Assembly (NCBI GenBank): GCA_035395685.1
Contig: DAOPBR010000029.1
Coordinates: 1-35,921 of the forward strand
DNA length: 35,921 nucleotides
DNA from: JAKJGA01 sp029554345
Lineage (GTDB): Bacteria > Spirochaetota > UBA4802 > JAFGJZ01
Direction: 5' to 3'
This document shows, in pieces, positions 6,015 to 15,852 of this stretch. The notes beneath the pieces were generated by a model. It had not been told where the DNA came from. It did no database searches and was given only the letters and a program-made list of their open reading frames with translations. Every line of letters starts with the position of its first letter. Position 1 is the first letter of the stretch. Both the position numbers and the translations under genes were made by a program.

Positions 6015-6533
6015 TTACTTGACGATTCCGCTTTTTCTGAGATAAAGGACGATGTCTTTCCGTCCGGTGCGCTCAGCCGTCATGAGGGGAGTTTCGCCTT
6101 TGTCGTCTTCCGCTCCCATGTTTGCGCCGTTTTTATGAAGCAGTATAATCATTTTGCAGTATCCGCCGTAGGCCGCGAGATGAGCGGGAGTCGTGTTTCC
6201 GAGTCCTTTCGCGTTCAAATTAGCACCATGCTGAATCAGAATTTTCGCGGCATTGACATCGCCGGTATCGCATGCCGTAAAAATCGGCGTGTAAAGTCGG
6301 CCGTCCTGTGCATTCACATAAAAGCCTTCATTGAGAAGATATTTGATTATTCTTATCTGACCATGTTTGACCGCGACATGGAGAGCTGTTTCACCTTTGT
6401 CGTTTACGGCACGGACAAGAAATCTGTTTGATTCGAAAATCTTTCTTGTGACATCGTAATCTCCAGCTGCAACAGAAGTGAATATGTCGGCGTTTTGCAC
6501 GAAAAGTGCTGAAATAAGAATCAGTGCTTTCAA
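6015..6533 (-). CDS. Secreted ankyrin-repeat protein
   Basis: A 172-residue protein started at TTG 6533, with CGGGG about 7 bases upstream. A short hydrophobic N-terminus (KALILISALFV) suggests export, though it is short for a signal peptide. About four ankyrin repeats follow. The clearest are KGETALHVAVKHGQIRIIKYL, YTPIFTACDTGDVNAAKILI, NTTPAHLAAYGGYCKMIILL and KGETPLMTAERTGRKDIVLYL, each with the TPLH-like turn and a G-x-x-x-I-V-x-x-L helix. Ankyrin repeats mediate protein binding; the partner is unknown. The gene converges on the Nudix gene with adjoining stop codons and no terminator between them. Confidence 0.85.
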   Translation of the reverse strand: MKALILISALFVQNADIFTSVAAGDYDVTRKIFESNRFLVRAVNDKGETALHVAVKHGQIRIIKYLLNEGFYVNAQDGRLYTPIFTACDTGDVNAAKILIQHGANLNAKGLGNTTPAHLAAYGGYCKMIILLHKNGANMGAEDDKGETPLMTAERTGRKDIVLYLRKSGIVK

Positions 6534-6700
6534 TTGTTTTACCCCGTAAATGTAGATCCAGCAGAATATGAGTATTCAGGTTTATCCACAATAATTTTAA
6601 AAAACAAAAAGATTTGTGCGATATGCAAAAATTGATGGATTTTTAATGTTCAAAATGATAACCGTGTATAACTGCTTCTGTAACAGATCCCGGAGGAAAT

Positions 6701-9700
6701 ATGAAATTTAAGCCGATGGCCATTATAGGTATATTCTCATTGTTGATGTGCGGTTTTCTTTCCGCCGTAAATGATGACGGAATGAGTGTTTTTGGAGATT
6801 CCGAAAATATCTCTTCTTCTGATGTTTTTAAGGGCGAAGTCTTTGATTCCGTCACGAAGAAGCCGGTGAAAAAAGCAAAAATTGAATTTAAAAATATAAA
6901 TCTTGGAGTAGGTTATTATACCGCCGAGACTGATTCTTCCGGAAAATTTGAAATCAAGGGATATATAAAAAACATAATTTACCGCGTGGCAGTGAGCGCG
7001 GATGGTTATGTTAACTTTTCTTCAACCGCATCAATGGACTCTGATAAAATGAAAATATTTCTTGCTCCGGAATGCCGCATTTTAGGCGCTGTGAGCGATT
7101 CGGCCGGTAAAAAAATCGAAGGCGTAGATGTTAGAATTTCTTCATCATACGGTTATGATGAAGCGGATGAATATGATGATTATAATGTTTCTTCTTCCGG
7201 TACACGAACCAAGCCGGTTGAAACGACATCTTCGGGAGCTTATTCTTTCGTCAAGCTTCCAGCCGGTTCATATAATGTGACTTTTTCAAAAGCCGGATAT
7301 ATTTCTGAAACCGTGCAGGTTAGAAATATCAAACACGGCGAATATTTTGATCTAAACATGGTTTTGTTCCGTCCGTCAACAATCACCGGAAAGATAAATA
7401 TATCCGAGCTGAATGTTCCTGCTGTTAATGTTGAAATATATGCAGAGGGGAAAGCCGTTCATTCGGCGGTTACATTTGATGACGGAACATATCTTCTTTC
7501 GGACATGAAACCGGGTGTTTATACTGTCAGGACTAATCATTCGGGATTTTTCGAAAAGAAAATTGATAAGCTTAATTTGAAAGAAGGCGAAGAAATCAAG
7601 AATATCGATTTTACGGTAGTGCCTAAGAAAGCCGAGGTTGATGTTTCTTCATACCGATATGTTTTTTCACCCGGAACGACGGTCGCGTTCGAGATGCGTA
7701 CGTTCAGAATAGAAACTGCAAATGTTTCCATATACAAGGTTCCGGTAAGTTTTTTTACCAAGGGCATTCATGATCCTCATTCCGTTGACGTGAAGGCAAA
7801 CGGTTTTGAAATCCATTCGTCATGGAAGGAGTCTATAAGAGAATTTTCTCCGTTTGAATGGCGCTATCAGACGCTGGAAATAACGAAGCCTCTTCCGACA
7901 GGCGGATACTGCATCGAAGTTAAAGGCGAGAACGGAGTAAAATCGAGAAAATTCTTTACAGTTACTTCAGTCGGCGTAGTCGCCAAGCGTTCTCCTTCAT
8001 CGCTATTTGTTTACTCGAGCAGTCTTGTTTCAAATGCTCCTGTCAAGGGAACGGAAGTCTATGTTTATAAACGCAAAAAATCAAATGATGATTATTATGA
8101 TATCAACCGTATAGAAAAGCTTCCTGCTGATTTTGTGACAAAAGCTGTTACCGATGAAAAAGGAATCTGTCAGATAAAGATGAAGTCAAATGAAAGCATG
8201 ATTATTCTGGCTGTAGCGCCTGACAGAAGTTTCGCTTTTTGTGAAAGCACTTCCGCATCGCAGTCGCAGAGCGAGATGAATAAATTCTATATTTACACGG
8301 ACCGTCCAGTTTACCGTGCAGATGACACTGTTTTTTACAAGGTTATCGCAAAAAAGCGTTCTGAAGTTATGACTCCAATCGCGGGTAAAACTTTTGCTTA
8401 TAGAATCATTAACACAAACAATGACAAAATAATAGAAGAGGGCAATCTTTCTCTTGATGAATGGGGAACTTTCAATTCAAAAATAAAAATTCCGGAATCG
8501 GCAGGTCTCGGAAGATTCGAATTGCGCGTAGGAGACTCGCTTGATAATCTTTTTGCACGCGGCTTTTTCTATGTCGAGCAGTATCGCAAGCCCGAGTACA
8601 AGGTTGAAGTTCTTCCTTCAAAGGAATTTTTTCTAAACGGCGAAAGCGCGGAATTTAAGGTCGATGCAAAATACTTTTTCGGCGCGCCTCTCAAAAATGC
8701 CGTGGTCAGATACAGATTCTATGAAACACGCGATGATTTTTCGATTAACGGCGACAGATATTCGCAGAGTACGGTTTATGACAAGCTCAGACTCGAAGGC
8801 GAAAAGAATCTTGATGATAACGGAATTGCCGTATTGCGCATTGATACGGGGAAGCTTCCTTTCGACAGAAAAATAACACTCGAAGCAACTGTTACGGATG
8901 CGTCTAATATAAGCATTACTTCCTCCGGTAATGTCCGCATAGGCAGAGGCGAATTTTATATCAGAATAAGTCCCGAAAAATCATTTTATGATTCATCGGA
9001 AAATAAAAAGATATTGGTCGAAACTTTTTCACAGTCCGGAAAACCCGTGAGCGCTGATGTTGAAATAAATCTTTTCAGATATATATGGAAACCTTATCAT
9101 CGTGTTTATGTGCATGAAGGTAAGGCGTTCTTTACGAAAAAGATTTCAACTGATTCGAAAGGAAAAGCGGAACTTGTTATACCTGCCGCGAAGGATTCAT
9201 CAGGCGAATTCGATATTATGGGAAGCGCGAAAGACCGTTTCGGAAATGAAATAAAAGCGTCAAAAGTAATTCTCATATATTCCGCTTCTTCGGATACGAA
9301 ATCGAAATTCGGAAACCTTGAACTTGAAATAGACAAGAAGAAAATCGATAAGCCTGAAGAAATAACTATTCTTCTGAAAAGCCGTTTTACGGATGCCAAT
9401 GTGTGTCTAACGGTCGAAGGCCGCGACGTCTATGCTTCGCGTCTTGTAAAAATGAATTCAAACGTGATTGCGGTAAAACTTCCTGTAAAAGACAGTTATG
9501 CGCCGAATTTTTTCGTGACGGCTACCATGCAGAGGGGCCGCGCGCTCTATACTGCCCGTGAACAGGTTACGCTTCCGGAAAAAGATACATCTATGAAAAT
9601 TTCGATTTCAAGCGATAAGGAAAAATATTCTCCCGGTGAAAAAGCGAAAATAAAAATCAAGGCAGTCGATGTAAACGGAAAACCGGTTAAAGCGGATCTT

Positions 9701-12043
9701 TCTCTTGCCGCGGTAGATGAATCGATTTTCTCGATACGTTATGATCACACGCCCGAGATAAACGGATTTTTTTATTCGAAGATTTCAAACTGGGTTTCGA
9801 CGACTTATTCTTATCCGATCAATCTATATGCCGGTGCAGGCAAGGATGGAAAGACTAAGGTAAGAAGCCGCTTTGAGGATACAGCTTTCTGGAAGGCCGA
9901 TATTAAAACCAATGCGTCCGGCGAGGCGTCGATCGAAATTAATCTTCCAGATAATCTGACCACCTGGCGTTTGACAGCGCGCGGTCATGATAAGAGCGGA
10001 ATGGCCGGAGAAAGTAGACAGAAATTCCTAGTGTCGCAGGATCTTGTTTCTAGAATCGGAAAACCGCGTTTTTTAATTGAAGGTGATGAAATAGATCTCC
10101 TTGGAATTGTGACAAGCAATACTCCGCGCGGTCTTTCCAGTGTAGGTTTGAAATTTTCAGCTGACGGAAGTGAGCTTAAGACTAATGATTTGTCAAAAGT
10201 TTCTCTTCCTGGATTCGGAACCCATTCGCTTTCATATAAGTATAATGTGCCGCAGAAAGAATCTATTGATTTGCAATTTGATTCTTATGCCGACAAGGAA
10301 GCTTCGGATGCTGTTAAATATTCCGTTCCGGTTGAAAAACGCGGAAGCCGTTACCGCCTTTTCGGAATTGCGGAAACAGGCAAAAAAACCGAACTGAAAT
10401 TTTTAAAAGATTCATCGGACTTTGAATTTGTGCCTGAGCGCGCCGTTGTGACTTTTAATCCGAGTCCGGTATTTCAGATGCTTAACGCATGCAATTATCT
10501 TGTCGAATATCCTTACGGTTGTATTGAGCAGACAATCAACAGATTCATTCCGCTTCTTGCAGTTCATACTTTGATAAATGAAAAAGGCGCCGGACATCTG
10601 ATTGATGATAAATACAAAAAAAATCTCAACGCCTTTGTGCTTGAAGGGATTTCGCGTGTCCAGTCGATGCAGAATGATGACGGAAGTTGGGGATGGTTTG
10701 CCGGCGACAGAGGAAACGAGTTTCTGACATGTTACGCGCTTTCATCTCTGAAGAAAGCTGAGCAAAAAGGTTTTAACATATCGAAGCAGACCGTTGACAG
10801 CGGTCTTGCGGCAGTATCAAGAATGATGAATGCAAAAAATAATAAAGGATATGTCAGCGGCTATGCCGAACTCGCGAATCTGCTTTATGTTTATTCTTTG
10901 TGCGGCAGATGGAATCATGAGCTTTATGCGGAATTGTCGAAACGCAAACCGGTTTCATACGAATCAGCTTTTATTATAAATGCTCTATCTGTTACAAATG
11001 CCGAACGCGATAAAGCGTTTAAATCAAAGAATCTCAATATTATTGTTGAGATTAAGAAAGCGAAGAAGGCGCTTCTTGATTCTGCAGGCAAAGACGAATA
11101 CGGCATCGTGTGGAAGAGCAGTTATAATCCGTGGTCATGGCAGGGAAATGATTCCGAGATGACTGCGCATGCGCTTTCAGCTCTTTGCCGTCTCAAAGGA
11201 AATGATGACTTGAAAGCTCAGATCGTGCTTTCTCTTTCCAAAAGAGCGAACGGCGGAATATGGGTGAGTACAAAAGGAACCGGAACGGTTATTCTTTCGC
11301 TTTGTGATTATTTTGACGGTGTGAAAGATATCGGCGCGGAGGCTTCTGAAATCAAAGTTTCAGTTAACGGCAAAAATCTGGTAAACATCAAGTATGATCC
11401 GGCTGATAAGAGTGCCGTTTCGGATAAGCTTACGAGATATGTGAAACTTTCGGGAGAAAAAGGGCCTGTTGTGTTTGAGAGTTCATCGGCCGGAGGAAAG
11501 GGTTCAACTGTCAGCGTGACCGTGGAGGGCACACTCAAATTCAATCCTAAAGGTTTTACTTCCATATTTAAGTCAAATGAGCGGTCTCTTTCCGCGCTGA
11601 ATAACGGAATAGATGTCAGCAGAACATTTTACAGGCTCAAACGCATATTTGATCTGAACGGTGCAGAATATCTCATTCCTGAAATGATAAAACCTGAGAA
11701 TGGAATTAAGAGCGGAGATGAAATTATGGTCAAGGTACGTTTTTCTTCAAAGGAAAACCTTGATTATGTTGCTCTCGAGGATTTTTTGCCAAGCGGTTTT
11801 GAAGTGAGCAGAGTTGACGCTTACGGCGGAATAAACCAGTACAGCAGAGCGGAAAGATGGGATAACCGTATGGTATTCTTCTTTTCGGAACTGAAAGCGA
11901 AACAGGTATATGAACTTGCCTATACTGTGCGTGCCGAGCTTTCGGGAAAATTTATGGTCAGACCGTCCATTGCAGGATGTATGTATGAGCCGTCTGTTCA
12001 GGGATGGAGTTCGCCAGCCGAGATTGAAGTGAAAAAGAAATAG
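6701..12043 (+). CDS. Bacterial alpha-2-macroglobulin with intact thioester
   Basis: A 1780-residue secreted protein with a signal peptide over residues 1-22. Three carboxypeptidase-regulatory-like beta domains come first (about 43-120, 126-222 and 227-306). Macroglobulin domains follow, including IYTDRPVYRADDTVFYKV near 531, the A2M core signature WKADIKTNASGEASIEINLP near 1064, the thioester motif Y-G-C1274-I-E-Q1277, the alpha-toroid with QNDDGSWGW near 1325, and a C-terminal domain with YVALEDFLPSGFEV. Such proteins trap proteases covalently in the periplasm. The Cys and Gln that form the thioester are both present. In many bacteria the gene is next to pbpC (PBP1C); here it stands alone. 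The N-terminal repeats make it longer than the usual 1500-1650 residues. GGAGG precedes the ATG. Confidence 0.93.
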   Translation: MKFKPMAIIGIFSLLMCGFLSAVNDDGMSVFGDSENISSSDVFKGEVFDSVTKKPVKKAKIEFKNINLGVGYYTAETDSSGKFEIKGYIKNIIYRVAVSADGYVNFSSTASMDSDKMKIFLAPECRILGAVSDSAGKKIEGVDVRISSSYGYDEADEYDDYNVSSSGTRTKPVETTSSGAYSFVKLPAGSYNVTFSKAGYISETVQVRNIKHGEYFDLNMVLFRPSTITGKINISELNVPAVNVEIYAEGKAVHSAVTFDDGTYLLSDMKPGVYTVRTNHSGFFEKKIDKLNLKEGEEIKNIDFTVVPKKAEVDVSSYRYVFSPGTTVAFEMRTFRIETANVSIYKVPVSFFTKGIHDPHSVDVKANGFEIHSSWKESIREFSPFEWRYQTLEITKPLPTGGYCIEVKGENGVKSRKFFTVTSVGVVAKRSPSSLFVYSSSLVSNAPVKGTEVYVYKRKKSNDDYYDINRIEKLPADFVTKAVTDEKGICQIKMKSNESMIILAVAPDRSFAFCESTSASQSQSEMNKFYIYTDRPVYRADDTVFYKVIAKKRSEVMTPIAGKTFAYRIINTNNDKIIEEGNLSLDEWGTFNSKIKIPESAGLGRFELRVGDSLDNLFARGFFYVEQYRKPEYKVEVLPSKEFFLNGESAEFKVDAKYFFGAPLKNAVVRYRFYETRDDFSINGDRYSQSTVYDKLRLEGEKNLDDNGIAVLRIDTGKLPFDRKITLEATVTDASNISITSSGNVRIGRGEFYIRISPEKSFYDSSENKKILVETFSQSGKPVSADVEINLFRYIWKPYHRVYVHEGKAFFTKKISTDSKGKAELVIPAAKDSSGEFDIMGSAKDRFGNEIKASKVILIYSASSDTKSKFGNLELEIDKKKIDKPEEITILLKSRFTDANVCLTVEGRDVYASRLVKMNSNVIAVKLPVKDSYAPNFFVTATMQRGRALYTAREQVTLPEKDTSMKISISSDKEKYSPGEKAKIKIKAVDVNGKPVKADLSLAAVDESIFSIRYDHTPEINGFFYSKISNWVSTTYSYPINLYAGAGKDGKTKVRSRFEDTAFWKADIKTNASGEASIEINLPDNLTTWRLTARGHDKSGMAGESRQKFLVSQDLVSRIGKPRFLIEGDEIDLLGIVTSNTPRGLSSVGLKFSADGSELKTNDLSKVSLPGFGTHSLSYKYNVPQKESIDLQFDSYADKEASDAVKYSVPVEKRGSRYRLFGIAETGKKTELKFLKDSSDFEFVPERAVVTFNPSPVFQMLNACNYLVEYPYGCIEQTINRFIPLLAVHTLINEKGAGHLIDDKYKKNLNAFVLEGISRVQSMQNDDGSWGWFAGDRGNEFLTCYALSSLKKAEQKGFNISKQTVDSGLAAVSRMMNAKNNKGYVSGYAELANLLYVYSLCGRWNHELYAELSKRKPVSYESAFIINALSVTNAERDKAFKSKNLNIIVEIKKAKKALLDSAGKDEYGIVWKSSYNPWSWQGNDSEMTAHALSALCRLKGNDDLKAQIVLSLSKRANGGIWVSTKGTGTVILSLCDYFDGVKDIGAEASEIKVSVNGKNLVNIKYDPADKSAVSDKLTRYVKLSGEKGPVVFESSSAGGKGSTVSVTVEGTLKFNPKGFTSIFKSNERSLSALNNGIDVSRTFYRLKRIFDLNGAEYLIPEMIKPENGIKSGDEIMVKVRFSSKENLDYVALEDFLPSGFEVSRVDAYGGINQYSRAERWDNRMVFFFSELKAKQVYELAYTVRAELSGKFMVRPSIAGCMYEPSVQGWSSPAEIEVKKK

Positions 12044-12049
12044 TGGCAT

Positions 12050-12076
12050 GCCGGAGGTTCATCGCCTCCGGCTTTC
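12050..12076 (+). terminator. Terminator after the alpha-2-macroglobulin gene
   Basis: GCCGGAGG (12050-12057) and CCTCCGGC (12065-12072) form a perfect 8-bp GC-rich stem with a 7-base loop, followed by a short T run. It separates this gene from gatA. Confidence 0.75.
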
Positions 12077-12132
12077 TAAAAAATCATTGACCGATTAAGA
12101 GCCAAAAGAAGAATCTTTTCTGCGGAGGAATT

Positions 12133-13581
12133 ATGCTTTATAACAAATCCATGAAGGAGCTTTCGGAGCTTCTAGATAAAAAAGAGATAAAATCACTTGA
12201 TATAGCAGACGAGCTCATCAACCGGACTGAAAAGATCGAGCCTAAAATTCATTCATATATAACATTTGATCAGGAAAAATTTAAAGAGCAGGCAAAGAAA
12301 TCCGATGAGCGCAGAGCTTCCGGCAAATCTCTTTCAAAATTCGACGGAATTCCAATCGCGTTAAAAGACAATATTGCCGTAAAAGACGTCAAGCTTTCAT
12401 GCGGATCGAAAATTCTCGGTGATTTCATGTCGCCGTATAATGCGACTGTTACTGAAAAGCTTACCGACAGCGGTTTTGTAATAAGCGGAAAAACAAATCT
12501 CGATGAATTCGCGATGGGTTCAACAACCGAATCTTCGTTTTACGGTGTAACCAAAAATCCTCATAATACAGACAAGGTGCCGGGCGGAAGTTCCGGCGGT
12601 TCGGCAGCTGCAGTCAGCGCATCTTTAGTTCCGGCGTCGCTTGGATCAGATACAGGCGGATCGATCAGACTGCCTGCGTCGTTTTGCGGTGTTGTCGGAA
12701 TTAAGCCGACTTACGGAAGGGTTTCGCGCTTCGGTCTCGTTGCGTACGCGTCATCGCTTGATCAGATCGGAACATTCGCGCGTTCTGTTGATGACGCGGC
12801 AGATCTTCTTTCGGTGATTTCAGGTTATGACAAAAAAGATTCAACATCCGCTGAAGGATCAATCGATTTTTCATCCGATAAACTTTCTGGAGATGTGAAG
12901 GGTCTTCGCATCGGGCTTCCTGATGAATATTTTAACGGCGTGGGCGCTGAAATTTCTGATGCGGTTATGAATGCCGTTAAAGAACTTGAAAAGAAGGGCG
13001 CGGTAATAGAAAAGATTTCTCTGAAGATGACTGAATATGCCGTGCCGGTATATTATTTAATAGCTACGTCGGAAGCTTCATCGAATCTTTCAAGATTTGA
13101 CGGAATACGCTACGGCAGAAGACCCGACGGGGTTGAGTCGCTTTCCGATCTTTATGAAAAAGCGCGCAGTGAAGGTTTCGGCGGCGAGGTCAAACGCAGA
13201 ATAGTTCTCGGAACGTATTCTCTTTCGAGCGGATATTATGATGCATATTATCTCAAGGCCCTCAAGGGAAGAACCTTGATTATAAATGATTTCAAAGAAG
13301 CTTATAAAAAATGCGATGTAATAATGTCGCCTGTTGCCGCGAATACAGCTTTCGGAATCGGCGAAAAAATGAACGATCCGCTTGCCATGTATCTTTCTGA
13401 TATTTTGACCATTTCGGCAAACCTTGCAGGTGTGCCGGGAATTTCCGTTCCTGTAGGACTCGATTCGCAGAAGATGCCGATTGGTCTTCAGATTATGGGC
13501 AATTATTTCAAGGAAAGAGACATTCTCAACGCGGCAAAAGCTGTTGAAGGAGTTTTCGGAAAGTATGAGCCGCAGATATAA
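12133..13581 (+). CDS. gatA: Aspartyl/glutamyl-tRNA amidotransferase subunit A
   Basis: A 482-residue amidase-signature enzyme. It hydrolyses glutamine and passes ammonia to GatB, which converts Glu-tRNA(Gln) or Asp-tRNA(Asn) into the amide form. The Ser-cisSer-Lys triad is visible: K78 in GIPIALKDN, S153 in PGGSSGGSAAAV, and S177 in GSDTGGSIRLP. The GatA-typical block KPTYGRVSRFGLVAYASSLDQ and the C-terminal LAGVPGISVPVGL and PIGLQIMG are complete. Length is normal. GGAGG precedes the ATG by 5 bases. gatB and gatC are not adjacent, so they must be elsewhere in the genome. The last 17 bases overlap the next lipoprotein gene. Confidence 0.97.
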   Translation: MLYNKSMKELSELLDKKEIKSLDIADELINRTEKIEPKIHSYITFDQEKFKEQAKKSDERRASGKSLSKFDGIPIALKDNIAVKDVKLSCGSKILGDFMSPYNATVTEKLTDSGFVISGKTNLDEFAMGSTTESSFYGVTKNPHNTDKVPGGSSGGSAAAVSASLVPASLGSDTGGSIRLPASFCGVVGIKPTYGRVSRFGLVAYASSLDQIGTFARSVDDAADLLSVISGYDKKDSTSAEGSIDFSSDKLSGDVKGLRIGLPDEYFNGVGAEISDAVMNAVKELEKKGAVIEKISLKMTEYAVPVYYLIATSEASSNLSRFDGIRYGRRPDGVESLSDLYEKARSEGFGGEVKRRIVLGTYSLSSGYYDAYYLKALKGRTLIINDFKEAYKKCDVIMSPVAANTAFGIGEKMNDPLAMYLSDILTISANLAGVPGISVPVGLDSQKMPIGLQIMGNYFKERDILNAAKAVEGVFGKYEPQI

Positions 13582-13987
13582 AGAGTGCCTATCCGCAATA
13601 ACTGCCGCATTTTTATTATCCTGTTCATCATATCAAAGCGTGTCATTTCCGGCACGCTTTGATTTTATTCATTCAGAAGGAAAGACTCAGATTAAAATGA
13701 CTACAGAGCGGTTTATTTGCGTTCCTTCGGATTCGTCGGATAAGAATACCGTTATGATTGAATCAATGAAAGAATTCGAGAAAGGTAATTTTGTTGAAGC
13801 AGAGCGGATTCTTTTGGAGCTGATTTATTTTTTTCCTGATGACGGAGAGCTTTATAATAATCTCGGTGTGGTATATGAATCGCGCGGAGATGTTAACTCC
13901 GCGCTATCCTGTTATATGACTGCCTGCCGTATCAACGGCAAAAGCGCTTTCAGGCATAACCTGAAATATGCTTCTACTCGGCCTTAG
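13565..13987 (+). CDS. TPR-containing lipoprotein
   Basis: A 140-residue protein from ATG 13565, placed there because GGAG lies about 13 bases upstream and because residues 1-19 (MSRRYKECLSAITAAFLLSC) form a lipoprotein signal peptide ending LLSC. Upstream extension in frame would only read gatA in another frame. After a linker of about 50 residues the C-terminal half has one to two tetratricopeptide repeats: MKEFEKGNFVEAERILLELI, then ELYNNLGVVYESRGDVNSAL. It overlaps gatA by 17 bases, suggesting co-transcription, and its 3' end overlaps the converging typA gene by 14 bases. It probably acts as a periplasmic adaptor; the partner is unknown. Confidence 0.8.
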   Translation: MSRRYKECLSAITAAFLLSCSSYQSVSFPARFDFIHSEGKTQIKMTTERFICVPSDSSDKNTVMIESMKEFEKGNFVEAERILLELIYFFPDDGELYNNLGVVYESRGDVNSALSCYMTACRINGKSAFRHNLKYASTRP

Positions 13988-15779
13988 ATTTTTTTCTTTC
14001 GTGAATCTTCAGAACTTTCTTTCTCATTCTTATGCTTGTAGGCGTAATTTCAAGAAGTTCGTCATCCTGAATATATTCGAGTGCCTGCTCAAAATTGAAC
14101 TGACGAGGCGGAATGAGTTTAACCGCATCATCGGAACCTGCCGCACGCATATTGGTGAGTTTTTTGGTTTTGCTCGGATTTACGTCGAGATCATTTTCGC
14201 GTGAGTGTTCTCCGATAATCATTCCTTCGTAAACTGAAACACCCGGATTGAGGAAAAGAGTTCCGCGATCCTGAAGATTGTCAAGAGCGTAAGCTACAGT
14301 GATTCCCGGTTCCATCGCAACAAGCACACCGCGTGTTCTCGAAGGAATAAGACCTTTGTGTGGTTCGTATCCGTGGAAGAGATGATTGAGTATTCCTGTA
14401 CCGCGTGTTTCCGTCATAAATTCGTTTCTGAATCCGATTAATCCGCGTGCAGGAATGTTGAATTCGAGACGGGTATAACCGTCGGATCCCTGAACCATGT
14501 TGACGAGTTCACCTTTTCGTGTTCCCATTTTTTCGATTACGACTCCGGAAAACTCTTCAGCTACGTCGATGACCGCGTGTTCAATCGGCTCGTGTCTGAC
14601 ACCGTCAATTTCTTTGTAAAGAACGGCAGGTTTTGAAATCTGAAACTCGTAGCCTTCGCGGCGCATATTCTCAACAAGTATCGAAAACTGAAGTTCGCCG
14701 CGGCCTTTTACCGTAAATGAATCTTTTGTGTCAGCTTTTTCTATAACAAGAGAAGGGTTCTTTTCTATTTCGCGTTCGAGACGTTCCCAGATGTGGCGGC
14801 TTGTGACATATTTCCCTTCTTTTCCAAAGAAAGGAGAATCGTTTACAATAAAGTTAACCGCGATTGTCGGTTCGTCGATTTCAATTCCGTCTTTTGCAAT
14901 AGGATTATCAGGGTTTGAGAATGAATCGCCGAGATCGACTTGTTCTGCGCCTGCAATTGATACGATATCTCCGGCATGAGCTTCGGCGATTTCGCTTTTT
15001 TTCATTCCGCTGTATTCGAAGATTTTTGTTACTTTGAAGTTTGATATTTCGCCCTTGCGTTTTATGAGAGCTAGATTGTCGCCGGCTTTTACAACGCCGT
15101 CGGCGATTCTTCCGGTTGCGATTTTTCCGATATAATTATCGTATTCGAGCGCGGACACAAGAAACTGAAATTCTTCGGAATCAGATCCGCTAGGTTCAGG
15201 AACGTGTTTGATGATTGCTTCGTAGATCGGAGTCATGTCAGTTGATTCATCATAAAGCGTTGTATGAGCTATTCCGTTTTTTGCGGATGCGAAAACATAA
15301 GGGAAATCAAGCTGTTCATTAGTTGCATTAAGTTCTACGAAAAGGTCAAAGATCATGTCGATAACTTCTTCGGGGCGGCTGTTCGGACGGTCAATTTTGT
15401 TAACAATTACGATCGGTTTATGACCTGCCTCAAGCGATTTCTTGAGAACATATTTTGTCTGAGGCATAGGGCCTTCAAATGCGTCAACAACGAGAAGTAC
15501 CGAGTTAACCATTTTTAGAATACGCTGAACCTCACCGCCGAAATCGGCGTGTCCCGGAGTATCTACAAGGTTGATTTTGAAATCCTTGTAGTGAATTGAT
15601 GCGTTTTTAGAGAATATTGTTATTCCGCGTTCTTTTTCAAGATCATTGGAGTCCATTACCCTTTCGTCGACTTTTTCATTCGAACGGAAAACGCCCGACT
15701 GCTTCAAAAGCGCGTCGACGAGGGTAGTTTTTCCATGGTCAACGTGGGCAACTATTGCTATATTTTTGATTTGTTTCAT
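13974..15779 (-). CDS. typA: Ribosome-associated GTPase TypA/BipA
   Basis: A 601-residue translational GTPase from ATG 15779 (MKQIKNIAIVAHVDHGKTT); an upstream ATG at 15818 adds 13 unconserved residues. Motifs: G1 AHVDHGKT (11-18), G2 ERGITI, G3 DTPGHADF, G4 NKID, then the EF-G-like domains III and V and the BipA-specific C-terminal domain with the TPSKTKKLTNMRAAGSDDA block. TypA binds 70S ribosomes and helps large-subunit assembly, especially under cold or stress. Length is normal. A weak AGGTGG lies about 10 bases upstream. It follows the beta-helix lipoprotein gene on the same strand with 73 bases between them. Confidence 0.97.
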   Translation of the reverse strand: MKQIKNIAIVAHVDHGKTTLVDALLKQSGVFRSNEKVDERVMDSNDLEKERGITIFSKNASIHYKDFKINLVDTPGHADFGGEVQRILKMVNSVLLVVDAFEGPMPQTKYVLKKSLEAGHKPIVIVNKIDRPNSRPEEVIDMIFDLFVELNATNEQLDFPYVFASAKNGIAHTTLYDESTDMTPIYEAIIKHVPEPSGSDSEEFQFLVSALEYDNYIGKIATGRIADGVVKAGDNLALIKRKGEISNFKVTKIFEYSGMKKSEIAEAHAGDIVSIAGAEQVDLGDSFSNPDNPIAKDGIEIDEPTIAVNFIVNDSPFFGKEGKYVTSRHIWERLEREIEKNPSLVIEKADTKDSFTVKGRGELQFSILVENMRREGYEFQISKPAVLYKEIDGVRHEPIEHAVIDVAEEFSGVVIEKMGTRKGELVNMVQGSDGYTRLEFNIPARGLIGFRNEFMTETRGTGILNHLFHGYEPHKGLIPSRTRGVLVAMEPGITVAYALDNLQDRGTLFLNPGVSVYEGMIIGEHSRENDLDVNPSKTKKLTNMRAAGSDDAVKLIPPRQFNFEQALEYIQDDELLEITPTSIRMRKKVLKIHERKKSKAE

Positions 15780-15852
15780 TAAAAGATACCACCTGTGCGG
15801 GCAGTATTTTTTAAGCATTGTTATCCGTAAAGAATATTTTTAATGGTTTATT

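Noticed and set aside
9106..9399. 97-codon minus-strand frame within the alpha-2-macroglobulin gene
   Set aside because: It is a shadow of the well-supported plus-strand gene, as are several others across 6.7-12 kb.
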